The position numbers were made by a program, and so were the translations under genes. Under the pieces are notes generated by a model, which ran no database searches, was not told the DNA's origin, and saw nothing but the letters and a program-made list of their open reading frames with translations. A stretch of 64,000 bases of DNA, taken from positions 2,374,364 through 2,438,363 of the forward strand of contig CAADRB010000012.1 of NCBI GenBank assembly GCA_900708905.1, read 5' to 3'. Below, in pieces: positions 22,209 to 36,400 of this stretch. Numbering within the stretch: the first letter of the stretch is position 1; each line of letters begins with the position of its first letter. Source of the stretch: Hymenolepis diminuta (lineage: Eukaryota > Platyhelminthes > Cestoda > Cyclophyllidea > Hymenolepididae).

Positions 22209-25200
22209 ATGATTCTTTTGGACTTTCACAATCCAGCTGTTGAAGAACTGCTTCTTATACGCTTCTACAATGCTAAATCCGGGTGAGTGACCTTATATTG
22301 AATATTAATAATTTCTGTAGTTTAAAATTGGAGAAAATCGACTACACAGTCGCTGACTTTGACCGTGTTCTCTATCGCATTCATAATCCAGATAAGGATA
22401 AAACAAAGCTGTTAGTCAGTCTTTTAGTAAATTTCTTCAATGAACTCCGGGAATATGATGTAGAAACGGTAAACAGATTTTATCCATATTTTAACTAGGC
22501 ACTTATTTAAAAATGACCAACTTATTTATTTGTTAGGTTTTGAAACGTGAATACGGCGCGTATATGTTGGACCAACCATATCCCGGTTACTCAGTTACTC
22601 TGTGCTTTGACTTGACCAACGTTCCCGATGATTATGAGTCTCTTGCTCATCGTGTTGCTCTGATGAAGCGACACTGTTTCGCTGCAGTATTTGAACCCTT
22701 CTTCCTTCTTCAAGCTCTAGCAGATGAACCCATCATCTCTAAACGAGCCATCATTCATTACAGTCCGGATGAAGCTATGCAAGTCTTAATCATTCTTTAG
22801 CTATTTTATAAGTGCTCCTCTGCATTACTTTTTATTAGACTACAATTTAGATTCACGTCCAACTAATATTCCAAGTAATGGTTTTTTGTAATTTCTCATG
22901 GCTTGTTTAGATCTGTTAGGTGTATTATGGCCGATTATTCGTCGTATTTTCCTCTGACTAGTTGTTAAGCTATTGCATGTAGCGTAATTTGTGGTTTCTT
23001 GAGATTTTTTTCTCTTTTCATTGATCGCATTTTCGATATCGACTTGCATTTATGTTTGTAAGTTAATCTGATTTGCTCGTATAAATATTCTGCCTTTAAC
23101 TATCATATGTCATAGACTTGCTATAGGGATGTCCATATGGTTCACTTTGTGCACGGTTAAATCCAATAAAAATGATTTAGAAGAAACCACGCAATCTATT
23201 CGTAAATGCGTAATTATTTTATCATTAGATTTCGAGTGAGGGCTTAATTTGGCTTCCTCTCTGAAAATTTAGCATTTAGTATTCATTTAAGTGGCTGATC
23301 ATTACTAATTACTTGATAGGTCAATTAGTGTAATGGACACGTCATCCTTAGTAACGACAGTAATTAATCATCCCCTCATCCAACTTTGATTGTTGAATGT
23401 TTTCTCCCTCGACTATTGCGTGCTTTTTCACATTTTTTGATCTGAATTATGCATCTTGAGGGATTTTCTTTTTCTGCGTTTTTCTCCTCAATTATGGTCA
23501 TTCAACAGCGAGTGTCCATTCGAATTAGAAATCACATCAACACCTGTTTCTTTGAATTGTTTAACTTCACCTCTTATCCTTGTCTATTTTAAGTGCCTAT
23601 ATAACTAACTTTAAATTCTTTTTCTATCTTTGGTATTTATATTGATTTGAGGTTTGTTCTTCATTGCTGACTTAATCACATTTATTTCATTTATTCCAAG
23701 CGTATTAGTGTGTGGTAATGTGGTTTTCATGCTACGCCCCATCAGGTCAACATGATGAGCCATTCACTTCACTATCGAATCATTCCATTTCCTATATAAA
23801 GAACTACATGAAGTGTATGAATGTTTGCCCGGACGTGTACCTTGCTTTATAATACTTTCTGGTAGTACCGTTAGTTCATTCTCGCGTGTTGTTCTCTGGA
23901 ATGATGTTCCATTGCTTGGATGCTGTGTTAATTATATACTATTATTAATAAGGCGTTAGCGAGATAAATCAAAATACTACATTCGGCGTCACGATCAGCT
24001 TCATCTCTGGCATACTTCAAATTACGAGAGATTCTTTTCTGCTTCCGTTTATCTTGTCTTAGATTTTGGCTTAAGTTTATATTTGAATGTTATCTTGGTT
24101 TGCTTTCGTAAATATTGGTCATTTAACCGGTGTCCTACGTCATAGATTTGATCTACGGATGCACCTGCGGTGCGTTTAACTGTAGTTTAAATTCTCAAAA
24201 AACATTTTAAAGAAATCCCACGATCTGTTAGTAAGTTCTCAACTTTAAGATTACGAGTGATATATAGGGGATCGTTTATGTTTTCCCCGCTTGAAGGGGG
24301 AAATTTTGTGATCCGTTTGAAAATTCTATACTTTGGCAGTATTCCTTTAAGATATTGGTCATTTAATAGGCCAACTAATATAACAGATACGTTACTTTTA
24401 GTAGTGGAGGTAATCAATCTCTCCCTGTTTTTCATTTTTCCGTGTTGAATGTTCTTTCTATCCGGTGTCTATTTATAGCATGGTGTTTGATTTGGATTAT
24501 ACACCGTGATATTCTCCTAGCTGAGACATTTTTCTAGTTTTCTACAGTAATATTCTTAGCACAACGGCCACCCACTCACATGTGAAATGGATTCCACAAT
24601 CATGCATATTTTATTGTTCGAGTTTCCCCGAATGTATCCTCGTCTAAAGATTAATTGCTTCTCTAAGTACCCTCGGATTCTTGTTCTTTGATATCCATTA
24701 TCGTCATCAGAGAAAAAATAACCTAATGAAGATTAGGGCTTAACTTGATTCTTTATTGGTGGAAGAGTAACCGCTTAAATACTTTGTCTTTTCACATTAT
24801 ATGATTAATAGCGATAGACTGTTTGCTCTGAAGACAATTTGTTATTTTTTGTATTCTCTCATATCTCATTTTGATGGAAAAGGCGCAGAGGGAAGTTCTC
24901 ATACCAAATTGAAAAAACTATTTTTTATCAATCATTTAGATTTGATCATGATTTAGAGGCACCCTTTGTTAGCGCACACTTGGACCGGAAATATAATAAC
25001 CACTGCGATCGCGTCCGCATCATTGATTATATAATCAAGTGCCTTTGTTTCAAAATTAGACAAAGTTTAACCTTAAATTTGTTGTGTTAATGATAGTCAT
25101 TTTTTCTATTAAGGTTGTAGTCTTTCCCCAACGTCCCGCGCATTATTATTGTCCTATTTTCCACTTTTTAATCAAACTGACCTTTCAGATACTTTCGTTA

Positions 25201-28200
25201 CTATTATTGGATTCTTCTGGCGAGGTGTACTTAGCTAATCAATTTACTTGCCTTTTTTTTTCTACCCAAACGTAAAAAAGACTAGTTTGTTTGGCTATCC
25301 TTTTAAGAACTCTCTAAAAATTGACCAAGTACTTCAGAGTGATGGAGAAATACATGTTAAAATGGTCAAATCAGAACGTTTAAGTTTAAGATCTCTCTTG
25401 TATTTATCGGAGCAGAGATTTATCTGCATACACTGTAATCGCACTAAAACAATTTACTTAGTTACTGTATATACCCTAAGTAACTGCATTTGAAACAAAA
25501 TAAAATGTTTAACTATCTTTTATATGATTTTTTGGGGCAACATTTTCTTTTGATCTTGGGTTGAGGGATCTAGTAAGATGCACAGTACGTTTTTTTAAAT
25601 CGTCTTCAAAGAGTTTCTGAGTTTGCCATGCAGTCATTATTTTTTTCTATCCTTAATTTTAAGCAAATCAACAATGTTTATCTGAGTAGTTTTCTTTGAA
25701 AGTAATGGTGCCAGTTGGACTAGTGAATTTGTAAGTGGTAGTTAATGATCCGTAAAATTAGGGATTTACTATATGATCGTTGCACGTTGCTTTGCCTAAA
25801 TGTGAATGAGGACATATCTAATTACTCTGATCTTTTTCCTTAACGTATGAACCTTACTCACTTGTTGTCGTGACCTTGTAGTAACCTATTACGGCCTAAC
25901 GCCTTGTCTTAAGTTTTATATTCGTGTAATATCATGTGAGTGGTTAATGCAATCCCACTTATTGCCTCTATCCGCCCTCATTTCCTTTTGCGCAAGTATT
26001 TTGTCAAACACGACCCTCTATTGGATGTTTAGATAAGTAAACTCCTGTTCACTGATCTGTGTTGACTTTCTCTTCGCTCGCACCAGATTTAATGAGGACT
26101 ACCGTAAATTAGAAGAGATAGCGATCTACAGGTTAGTTGCGAATCTAGACACTACATTAGATTTTAAACTTATTTTTTCTGAATGGTTGATTCTTAAAGC
26201 AAACATTTGGCCAAATATCGGGCTTTATGAATTGATATACCTCTTAGAGTACGTATACAGAGTTGTTGGCGGAGGGGAGGGGGATTCTGAAGTATCTCAG
26301 TGGCCGCTACTAATGGCACCCAAAACGTAGATTCGCGCTGGACTCAACATCGCGTACTTTCTTTCATTATATTGTTGTCTCCAAAATGTATTCAGCTGTA
26401 CAAAGGTGCAAAGATTTCTTACAAATTTAATGAGCATCGTATTTCTAAGCAAGAGAATTGAAAAATGTTAAATCTTTGGACGATGCAATTTAAAAGCCTT
26501 CTTAGCTTGACTAATTTCTAATGAAATCGTGGGCGAATTTGTGGGTATCTCAGAATAACTGAGAAATCCCTATAGTTAATCAGAGCTGTCCATTTAAAGT
26601 GGACTAGATCACAAAAGAAAAGTTGCCTCAAATCTTTTGACACTATGACACTTTATTACCTTATAACATTTTATTTATGTCTCGCATAATTGAGCTTTCT
26701 CGACCTTATAAATTATGAATAACTTGGCTTTTCTATCCTTAATTGGTTATTCGAATGATATTGATAAACCGCTCCATTTTCACTCCCATTTCGTATAAAT
26801 TCGTAATTCTATTTTGATTTATCGTTTTATCATTCAATTTGCCCCTCGATCTTGTGTGCTTTAAGCCCATTTGATTAAAAATTTTCATTTAAACTTCGTA
26901 TCATGACAGAAGTAGTACAGGAAGTTGTATATCTGCCAATTACACTTATTAAGGAAAGTAAATTTAGAATTTAACCACTAAGATTAGACTTTTTAGTTGG
27001 AGTGGTGAGATATTTGAGGACGTTAAGTTCGATTTAAACTTAGTTTAGACAACTGTAAAGTCAAATGTTGCACTGTTTCTTATAGGTTTGATTTAGATGG
27101 GATCGTGCATCTCGAATTACATTAGTTAACTGGGTAGTGGCATCAATCTCACTTTCATCTTGTGTTTCAGTGTGTTTCTAAGTTTTAATTTTATACTCGT
27201 AGTGTTTCTGATCATCGTAGTATTTGTTTTTAATTTGTTTGTCTGTATAAATCTTTCATATTCTTCGATCATCGTTTGATATGTCCCAATCTATGACTTT
27301 CGAGCTCATTTCTGACGAGGCTTTTATTTGTCCTTAGCCGGTTGTTATATGACTTTTTCTGGCATTTTTCTCATCGTTGTAAGACTTTTCAGTGATTTCT
27401 TTTATTTTCCTGCCTTCCGTCACACTGAATTTGGCGGTCATGCCAATACTTTGTTTTGGTTTTTGTGTTTGGATGTTTGTGCGTTTTTTATTCCACTTTC
27501 CTCACTTTTTGCTATTGAATCAGTTGCCAAAAATTTTCTTAGTTTTTTTTACCTGTACAGTCTTGTTGCATCTTAAACTGTAGTATTTGGGTATGTATTG
27601 AGATACTGCCTGGTTTACGTAGATCGACTGTCAATTGAACAACCACCATTTCTATGGAATCTTCCATTCACTGAATTGATTGAGGTTTAGTGAAATTGAA
27701 GTGTTTTGAAGGAAATGGATACCATAAATCACTGGATCACTACATATGCCAGGTTTTACATCACTGTTAAGAAAACCGGAAATCCAATCTGCATTTTCAT
27801 TGACTAACTCCTAATTTTGAATTCGTAAATGAACTTTGTCTATTATTTGATTGGTTAATCGGGGCAGTAATGACCTAACAGCTGAAGTAAACTTATCTCT
27901 TTATCTCGGTACTTAAGGTTTATGTGCCAATTAAGATCTTGAATTCTTAGAAATTATATTGTACAATGAACAGAATTGAAAGGAGTTTTTTTATAGTTTT
28001 ATTTATTTTCCTCTAACTTTTAATTATCATTATTTTTGGGCTTCTCCGTTTTTCCATTTGTTGCATCAGATTAACTCTGGGTATCTCTCTTCAAAATTGC
28101 CGCTAATTAGAATAAATTTATGTTCCATAGTTTCATTCCCTAAGAATTATCGTCTAAAGTTGTCACTGGTCAGTGATGAATCACGGTCCCAAATAAAAAA

Positions 28201-31200
28201 GGTGTTACATGACGACCTTGGCAATCGTCGACGATTTGTTGGCCTTTGACTAACCAATGGCATTATGGGAGCGGTGCTTTTTGGGCCATTTGACCTTAAC
28301 CGTTGCTCGAGGTAAATCCGCTTGAACCTGTTTGTGAAACATCAAGTAGTAAAAATTACTGAATGTGATCGAATTTATTTTTAAATCCATTTTTAGCAAA
28401 CAACTGTGACGTTGATTCGATCAGTCAGTTTCAGTGTCAAGTTAATACCGATGTCCTAAGTTGATCGTTAGCCTAAGTGCCAACCATTTGGTCTAAGTTT
28501 GGTCTTAATTTCTTAACAAATTGTATCTTGTAGTCTTTTTGGTCGGACCATAACGAGGTCATCCACCGCAAAAGTCGTTTTACCGGCACATGTTTTTATC
28601 AACTATTTAACTTATGACCTACCACTCTAGCAACTAGCACCTAGGGTTGCTAGATGCTGGTTGCTATTGCCATCTATTTCTAGTGTCAATAAACCACTCA
28701 AAATATTCATTTCCTTCATATTTTTCAAACTAAATTTTCTTTTTTTGAGTGTTGAATAGTCAATCCTAAACGACACTTGAATGTGTCTATCTACATATGG
28801 GTAACTGAGAAGTAACTATTTAATGCAAATGTCAGCTAATTAAATTATTAGTATGTCTTACTAAGAAAACAAGGCTTGAGAAGAACACGTTTGACATGTT
28901 TTACTTAGAATTTGAATCATAAGCAATCATTCATCTTCAGCTTCTCAAACCTCTCAGCACCGCATTATAGAACACATGACCTTGAGTTTTGCATGACGGT
29001 CTTGACGTTCTTTTCATCGATCCAAATATGAAATCTTGTAATAGTTACGAACTTCATACTGTGCCGATAATTTTGCACTTTATTGAACATCTGGAAAACA
29101 TTGTAGAGAGTTTTATGCAAATAATCCTATGAGTTCCCAATTATGGTATCCGCCTAAAACAAGTTGGTTATTAAATTTAAACATATAAAGATCAATTATC
29201 AATCTGGCATTGAAGGCACGGGAAGGAAGCGAACCAAGTTCATCCTAGAGATTTTTGATAATACCAAGCCTCAATTTCAGGTATGTCCAAGCACTGGAGG
29301 ACAGGATAACTGTAATATTCAGCACCGTGTTCAAGGATGCAGATGATGTTGTCATCGGCAAAATCTTCATGCAGGTTCGTCTCTCATTCTCATTATCCAA
29401 TCTTAAGTGTATTAAAATTGTTCGAATGTATGCATCATTCCTTTTACTTTCTTTGTTAATAACTTCATTCCCCCTATGTCTGGCTAGTAATCTCTTTCAA
29501 AAAGTGAAAAGAATAATGAAAATCAGTATTTGGAACATGTTGCATTTGGCAATTAGGAAATGACTGCTCAACATCTAAGTCGCTGTTAAATTCTCTGACT
29601 TATAAATATGCCAATATTTTTAGTTTTAAAGCCTATTTTCGTTAGTTGTGGTCAATAAAACTTGATAAAAACACTCAATTTAATGAAGATCTCAATTTAT
29701 ATGTAATGGATGTATGGAGGAGATTGGTCTTTAAAATATCTTGACTCCTACTTGCTAGCAAAAAAAAAACATGAAATCTCGTCCCGTGTACTTTACGCTT
29801 CTCTAACTTTATGATTTAATTCTTTCTTTTCCTCCGAATATATGCAGATAGTTTGTTAGACGCGCTTGATCACTTCATTGACCAGTTAGTAGAAAAGGGT
29901 TAGTCACTATCTCACTAAGTTCTCATTAGCCTCTGCGACCCCAATTTGTTTAGATAGTTTAATCTGCCATGTCAAAACCATGACGAATTTTGGAGTTTGA
30001 TTCCCTACTAGTGAGCGGTTCGTTTCACTAGTGAAAGGCTCGACTCAAAGCATCTATTTTTGGTCTCAGAATAGTCAGGGCTTGTCGTTTGGATATTTTC
30101 TTTGTTTTCTTCTCCCTCCCCTTACAATCACTGTGTATGTTACTGTGACTCATCTCCCCATCAGTAACCCTCCCCCGGTATTTTAAATGAGACTGACGCT
30201 TTATGTGCGTTTGTATTTAGCGGCCGCTAACGTCTCCGTAGTCTAAAGAAGGTAAGTCATAATTTGATGCAAAACATGGAGTATCTATTCAATAGTAGCA
30301 TATGAAAATCCTCAGTTGGAGAAGCAGGTGCCTTGACAAATACACCGGGTTTGTCTAATATCCACTAACCAAAACGGAATTAACTCTTATCGTTTACAAA
30401 TACTCTAATGATCAAGGTGGATTGGTGCGAGTGTAGATTCTACTTCTTATTTTTCAATAATATATAAAGCAAAAAGCATATCAATGTTATTAATATAGCG
30501 AGCTTGTCTAATGCACTGCGAAACAAAGTTTATTTTATTTTCTAACGTAAGCGGAATAATTCCTGTAATTTGCTGCTGCGGGCTGCTAATAAACTTCTGC
30601 GTTATTTAAGTAGCATTTAGCTTATCTCAGCAAATAGAGAATGCTCATTACATGCATCAGACCTATTTTTTACTAATGCGCTCTTATCGGAGGTGAAATG
30701 CTGTCGCTACTGATGGTAAATAAGTAAGGTTTGTTATAGGAGTTTACGGAGGTGCGACGTAGGTACGATCGGGCGCCCCAGGTTCTCTACTCGCATCGCG
30801 AACCTCCTGCGGAATTGAGGGACACAGATGCTGTCGGTGGTGATAACAGAGCCTATATCACATTTGGTGAGTAATTTTTCCACTTGAACTTCTTTCTCTT
30901 GAGAAGGAAGGTGTGCTTGAAATTCGTTTATAGAATTCAGTATGCAATTAGTGAAAATCTCAGTAATTGCTATATAGAATTCTGTGCTACTCAAGATATG
31001 AATATTAACCAATATTGGATATCAATAACCTTTTATGGGCTTCGTGCCTTTTTCCTTGTAATCACTTTGTGGAAGCCTATTTTGACCATGAATATTTGCA
31101 AATTTCACAGAGTTCATTCAGATGGAAATGAATAACTTCCAAGCCCATTCAGAAAAGCATTTATCAGCAAACGTATTTGATAGGGCGGTAGCGTAATGGA

Positions 31201-33423
31201 GCTACTCTTGAGTTCTGCCACCTTTATTTGCCAGATTTGATCAGTTCGGTTGGCTATTCCATTCATTAGGCATGTTTCAATGGGCTTTGCAGGCGTGTAC
31301 ATTAATTGCTGCGCTGCCGGCGCAATAAATATTGAATGTGATTTTCAGTATATTGTAATATAACTGTTAATGTAACTAAGGGTAGGGTCTTATTATTCCA
31401 TTTTTGACTTTAGCGATTTCTTCATCTGAGGGAGTAAAAACGCAGAGGATGGAGCAAGCAAATCTTTATCTAGGTCAAGTGAACCGGTTAATGGAACGTG
31501 GGTAGAAAAAAAGTGGGTGCTAAAGAGTAGTTGGAAGTATACTGCCTATTGCTAATACACCAAGATTTGTCCATCTGTTTATTTTTAGCTTTCGGAAACG
31601 TGCAGCAAATTTTATCAAAGAGATTTTTCAGCTAGCACATTAACATTCATTTCCATTCTGCTGTATAAGCTTAACCTTGTTCGCCGAGCAGTGGTCTGAA
31701 TAACCCTTAATCTACTATAAACAACAGAATGACTACTTCAATCTTAGAGTCGGTCGAAGTCTTACTAGCTATCTTTTGGTCCTGATGATACTTGTTTTAA
31801 CATGCTCATCGACCGTACCTTTATCATCCACTAGTGAGTTAATGCGGATAGAGGAGATATCTGGGTTAATTTTGTAATTTTTCATTTGCGGAGATGAATG
31901 ATCCAGATCAACACTGTCTTACATCAACGAACTTTTATCACTTGCCATTTCTTGGGCATATTTGTCAAGTTTTATTTTAAGCTTTTATAGCTGTTTTCAG
32001 TTTGTTCTAACCTCCGAGGAATAAGACATAAATCATCCTCGTTTTCAATATGCCAACATATAGGACTACATTTGCTTCTACTTAAATAGTACAGTAATAT
32101 GTTTACATCTCCTGTATTTTAGTTCTGTTTCCTCGTCACCTGGCACCCAACGCAGCCGATCGTACCATCAACTTAATCCACACAGTTCGTAACTACCTAC
32201 ACTACCACATTAAATGCGCCAAGGGTTATCTCCAACTCCGAATGCGCGCCAAAACCTCCGAGTTTATAAAAATCCTCAACCGAGCTGTCCCCACTCACCA
32301 ACAATTGACTGACGGCACCGGGGATGAGAACTCAGAACCTGCCGTCTTTGTCCACGCTCTGGGCCTGGAAAGTTCGGCAGGAGGTCACGGACCAGGAAGT
32401 CGAATGAATAGACATGGCGGTGGGGGAAGAAAGGGTGGAAATGGATTCGGGTCGGACTCCAACATGCTCATGCCTTCCACGTTGAGTCAGAGCGATTTCG
32501 CTTGCTTGCAGAAATTTGAGGACAGTGATGATGAGGAGGACAGAAATGAACAAAATGGGAACGGTGATGTAAGTAGATGATTTTCCGATTGACATATATT
32601 TTATCTTAAGGAGAGTATAATGTTAATTCATAACCCACTGGTGTTATTATTACATTTCATGTTTATGTGAGTACTATTTTGTTAATCTACCTAAACTCTT
32701 GTTCTAGAAGATTTGTGAATCTTTTCGATTTCTTTTGTGGCCATTTTTCTTACCTAAAATGAATAATGTAAGCACGGTTACCATATCAGCCAAGTTGTCT
32801 ATCAGGACTTTTTTGTTTTCCTAGAGGCTTAAGGAGTCGAAATGTAAAATACTAAACCCTGAAAGTTTAGTATAAAAAAATCAAGACATAAACAAGTCAG
32901 TGAATAAAGTCTCTGGTTTGATTATTCTGTCATGTCTAAGTAGTCAACAATGTCGATTTCTGGCTCTAGGACCTAACCTAAAGAAATTCGAATGATGGCA
33001 ATGATACGCGAAGTTGACAACTGTCCGCGGAAAAAATGGCAACGTTCTTTCAATATCGGCGAAAAAAAAATAATGACTTTCAGTGCCCGAATCCTGGTTG
33101 CTTTAAGTCTTATAAAAGTAAGGAGTGGTTGAAGCGCCCCATATCAAGATGTCATCTCCAACGTTAATGGGCGGTTTTATTCTATTTGCCAATGATGACG
33201 TCTTTATGAATGATCTTGAACTTACCACGATTCCTTGAAGTAATATCTAAATCTCTGAAAGCAAATTATCTTTTGGGTTCGTTTACTAAATATTCTCATT
33301 ATTTAAAGCCCTCGAGTGTTTCTTTTTTCTCTCTCACTCTCTAATTATAAAGATTGAGTGACCCTTATTAATTTGTTTTAGATATTGAATTCAATTCCGC
33401 CCGCACCTAGCTTCGATGCTTGA
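22209..33423 (+). CDS. ARPC2: Arp2/3 complex subunit 2 (p34-Arc)
   Basis: Seven exons: 22209-22282, 22321-22468, 22537-22778, 29281-29374, 30740-30866, 32123-32568, 33382-33423; 390 aa in frame. Introns: 38, 68, 6502, 1365, 1256 and 813 nt. Known role: with ARPC4 it forms the scaffold of the Arp2/3 complex that nucleates branched actin. Family blocks seen: [13 protein letters not shown] at the start, [84 protein letters not shown] and [15 protein letters not shown]. Homology stops near residue 285. The animal subunit ends about 15 residues later, but this one adds about 100 residues: Gly/His/Arg-rich, then acidic ([11 protein letters not shown]), then a 13-aa last exon. Intron 3 uses a GC donor (AT|GCAAGT). 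If the last intron is not removed the protein would end at 32580 (381 aa). Confidence 0.95.
22985..23440 (+). repeat. Degenerate tandem duplication, unit 1
   Basis: Inside ARPC2 intron 3. Aligns by eye with 24020-24470: shared order of blocks TTTGCTCGTATAAATATT / TTTGCTTTCGTAAATATT, GTCATAGACTTG / GTCATAGATTTG, GAAACCACGCAATCT / GAAATCCCACGATCT, TTTCGAGTGA / TTACGAGTGA, ATAGGTCAATTAGTGTAA / ATAGGCCAACTAATATAA and GTTGAATGTTTTCTCC / GTTGAATGTTCTTTCT. Identity is moderate, so the duplication is old. The block near 23318-23385 faintly recalls a tRNA head. Confidence 0.5.
24020..24470 (+). repeat. Degenerate tandem duplication, unit 2
   Basis: Second unit of the pair described at 22985, offset by about 1.03 kb and in the same orientation. 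Either two insertions of one element or an old local duplication of intron DNA. Confidence 0.5.
31178..31300 (+). repeat. Dispersed SINE-like repeat, copy 2
   Basis: In ARPC2 intron 5. Matches the repeat at 11879-11998 in several ordered blocks and keeps a box-A-like TAGCGTAATGG and a weaker box-B-like CAGTTCGGTTGG about 65 nt later, consistent with a decayed tRNA-derived element. Confidence 0.4.
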
Positions 33424-36400
33424 TGATGCTGGATTCAAGAACGTCTTCGCATGCCACTTCTGACAGCTTCTGACCTTTTTCCGCCCCTCTTCTCTTGCGA
33501 CTAAATTTCTGTGTCAATTCTCTTTCCTACCTTCTCCTTATTCTTCCACTCTGTTGCAAATTTATTGAATGAAGTTTTACTGAATTTTGTCAGCAAATTT
33601 AATTCTTCTATTATAGAGGATCGGCAACCTTTTCCTTTGAAAAATAATTCTGAAGCCTGTTAGCTTAGGAATTACTCCTGTACTAAGTATATCAAATTAA
33701 TGTTTAAGAAAAAACTATTCACCTAATGGCCCAAGTACAGATGTCGCGTTAATTAGGTCAAACAGATGCAAGGCATAAACAACCAGACCGTATCATAAGT
33801 CGAACTGAAACAATTTTAACTTCACGTAAACTTTATTGAACATGCGTTCTTATCTCGTTAGTGGCAAGCTTCTAAATGGATAAAATCTTCTTCATAATCC
33901 AATTTTTAGTCACAGGAAGGTAATACAAACACACAGAACATTAAACTTCTCCAAAAAGAATTGGAGGGGAGGGTCGACTAGAGGAAAAGAATGAATTGAA
34001 GGAATCGAGAGGAATCTATTTTATCTAGATTTGAATGTGTCAGGTCGCTGCATTTTTAACTTGGTATAACTGAGTGAGGTCAATATTTTGATTCCTGAGC
34101 GAGTTAAGAGTTTATTAGAATGTTAAATTGGGTTTCAGATCATGCAATACTGATATATTGCCTCTTCTAATGGCCGAGAGCGGCTAGAAGATGCTTTTGA
34201 GCATGGTGGAGAGGGGAAGGAATCACCAAAGAGAAGTTAAGGCGGAAGCCAGATGTTGACATTATCATACATGTTTGCGTATTAATTCACCATAAATTCT
34301 TTCTGTGACCTCTGAATAGATCCGCTAGTTCCTGATCTCTCTATCCTGGATATTTACGATAGTGATTTAGTGTCCTAGGAATTTTTGCTGTCAAGGTGAG
34401 AAAGCCGTCGCAAAAAACTAATTATTGTAGATTTGAAAGAACGTAAAATTCGCCTTTCAAATCTCTTTTTTGTATTTTTCGCCGAAATTCAATTCAAGGT
34501 CGCGTTTTAAATCGAAAATATGTATTAGAGGGTGAGCGCCGATGGTAAAGGAAGGAATGTGGGCAGAAAGATGAAGGAATGGCGAATTTTTGGTGGGATG
34601 GTCTGCACTCGCCTGCGTGGTATTTCTGCGCCCCAAAAGAGCTATCGTTTTGCAGGGGAAGCAATAGCAGCACATTCCTCTATTCGCTAAGGGCTGACAT
34701 TTCCCCCGCTGCCAAACTTAGCCACCCTCTTGCATAAACACTTCCAAGAGAGAGGGTGAGATATGAACGCACATCTAAGGTGTGACAAATCGATTCAAAC
34801 AAAGTGAAATGTTACAGAATGATGTTATGCTGAGATAAACTGAATCATTAAACGATTCCCATGGTAAGAGATGGAAAACGATTTCCTAAACGTGCGTGGG
34901 AGTTAATATAAGTTAATAAAAGAAAGGTAAAGAAAATGAGAGTTCGAAGAGGTCTTAACGCGAGAAACCGAAATTGAGGTTTGCATGATATGACAGAGAG
35001 AATATTAAATCTTTGGGATCGTTGGCTCAGTGCCATGAATGTCTCAGCCACTTACGTACCCAGTAGACTTTGACAGGATGGAATTGAACAATAATAATTA
35101 TGCGAAAAATCGTCGAAGGTTTTGGCCAGCCTGCAGTTATTTTAAGAGTAAATATTAATACAATTGAAGGATAGAGAAATAGAGCCACAGTGGGTCGATC
35201 GTACCCCCTAAAGTCACGGAAGAGTTAGCTGACACTGGTTTAGATGTTCTAACTTGCTGCAAGCGTAAAACAACTCACCAAATTTCGGTTATACTAACTA
35301 TAACAATATAAATACGTAGACGCATTGCACATTCAGTGGTCAGATGTGCCAACTGTATTAATTCCAACCGGTCACTCAAAAATGATTTCCTTCCACCCAA
35401 ATTGAATGAAGAATGGAGAAGATGCAAATAACATACTAATATGAATAAAAGGGACAGAAAGTATGAAAGTTTTGAGAAGGGGTCAAAAACATATTTCCAA
35501 TTTGAAGAGCAACATTGAAATAAATTTGTAAGCCCAATAAAATAAATTAATAAATTTAATCATAATAAAATCAAAGTTGTCATTCAAGTGTTTATTAAAA
35601 TGTCATACATTATTATATTGTAAATAAGTTAAACTTTGGTCAAACTGATTAAATATATTTCTGGGTTAAAAATCGTGAAAACAAAAAGTGAGAAAACATT
35701 ATTGTTACGCTAGATTACAAAACATGCATATTTAATCCCCTTACTAATTTAACCAAACAATAAATTACTTTATCTTGCAAATATGGGAAATTAAGTGTTT
35801 TTTGGAGATAGAAGTATTTGTAATTCTGATAAAAATGGACACATTCAAATGCCGGAGAACTGATGCAAATGTTCTGATGTCCGCATCGTTCTTTCCTACT
35901 TAAATATAAGGAAAATGATCAGAATGTGTATGAACGTTAGAAATATGGTCCAAGTCTAAAAAACAATACCTTCAGGAAAAATGATTGCTTACAGAGTTTT
36001 TTACACACATAAATATTCAATATCTGTTTTGTTTTATTCTCCACAAAGTACTGACAACCTTTAATGCGAATAATTATGTTAATTTATGATTAGTTCGCGT
36101 ATTTTATGTCTAAATTTCTGTGCATGATAAATCTCCATTTATGAATAACATTTCTTTAGGTTCCACTTACTGGACAGGAACAGGAATGTCTATTTTTAAC
36201 CTTTGAAGTAGAATTAGTCCTGCTACGGGGTAGGATTGGATGTTTTCCTAATTATGGCTAAGACTGGATTCTGAGGTTCAAAATGGAAGAAGGAAGCAAT
36301 ATATTAAAGAAGGGTTTTACTTTAATATGCATTAGCAGAGCTGACAAAAACAGAATAAAGGTGAAATGCTGAAGGTATAATTTGTAGGAGGAGCTGCCGA

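Noticed and set aside
32332..32595. Minus-strand 87-aa frame
   Set aside because: Antisense shadow of ARPC2 exon 6.
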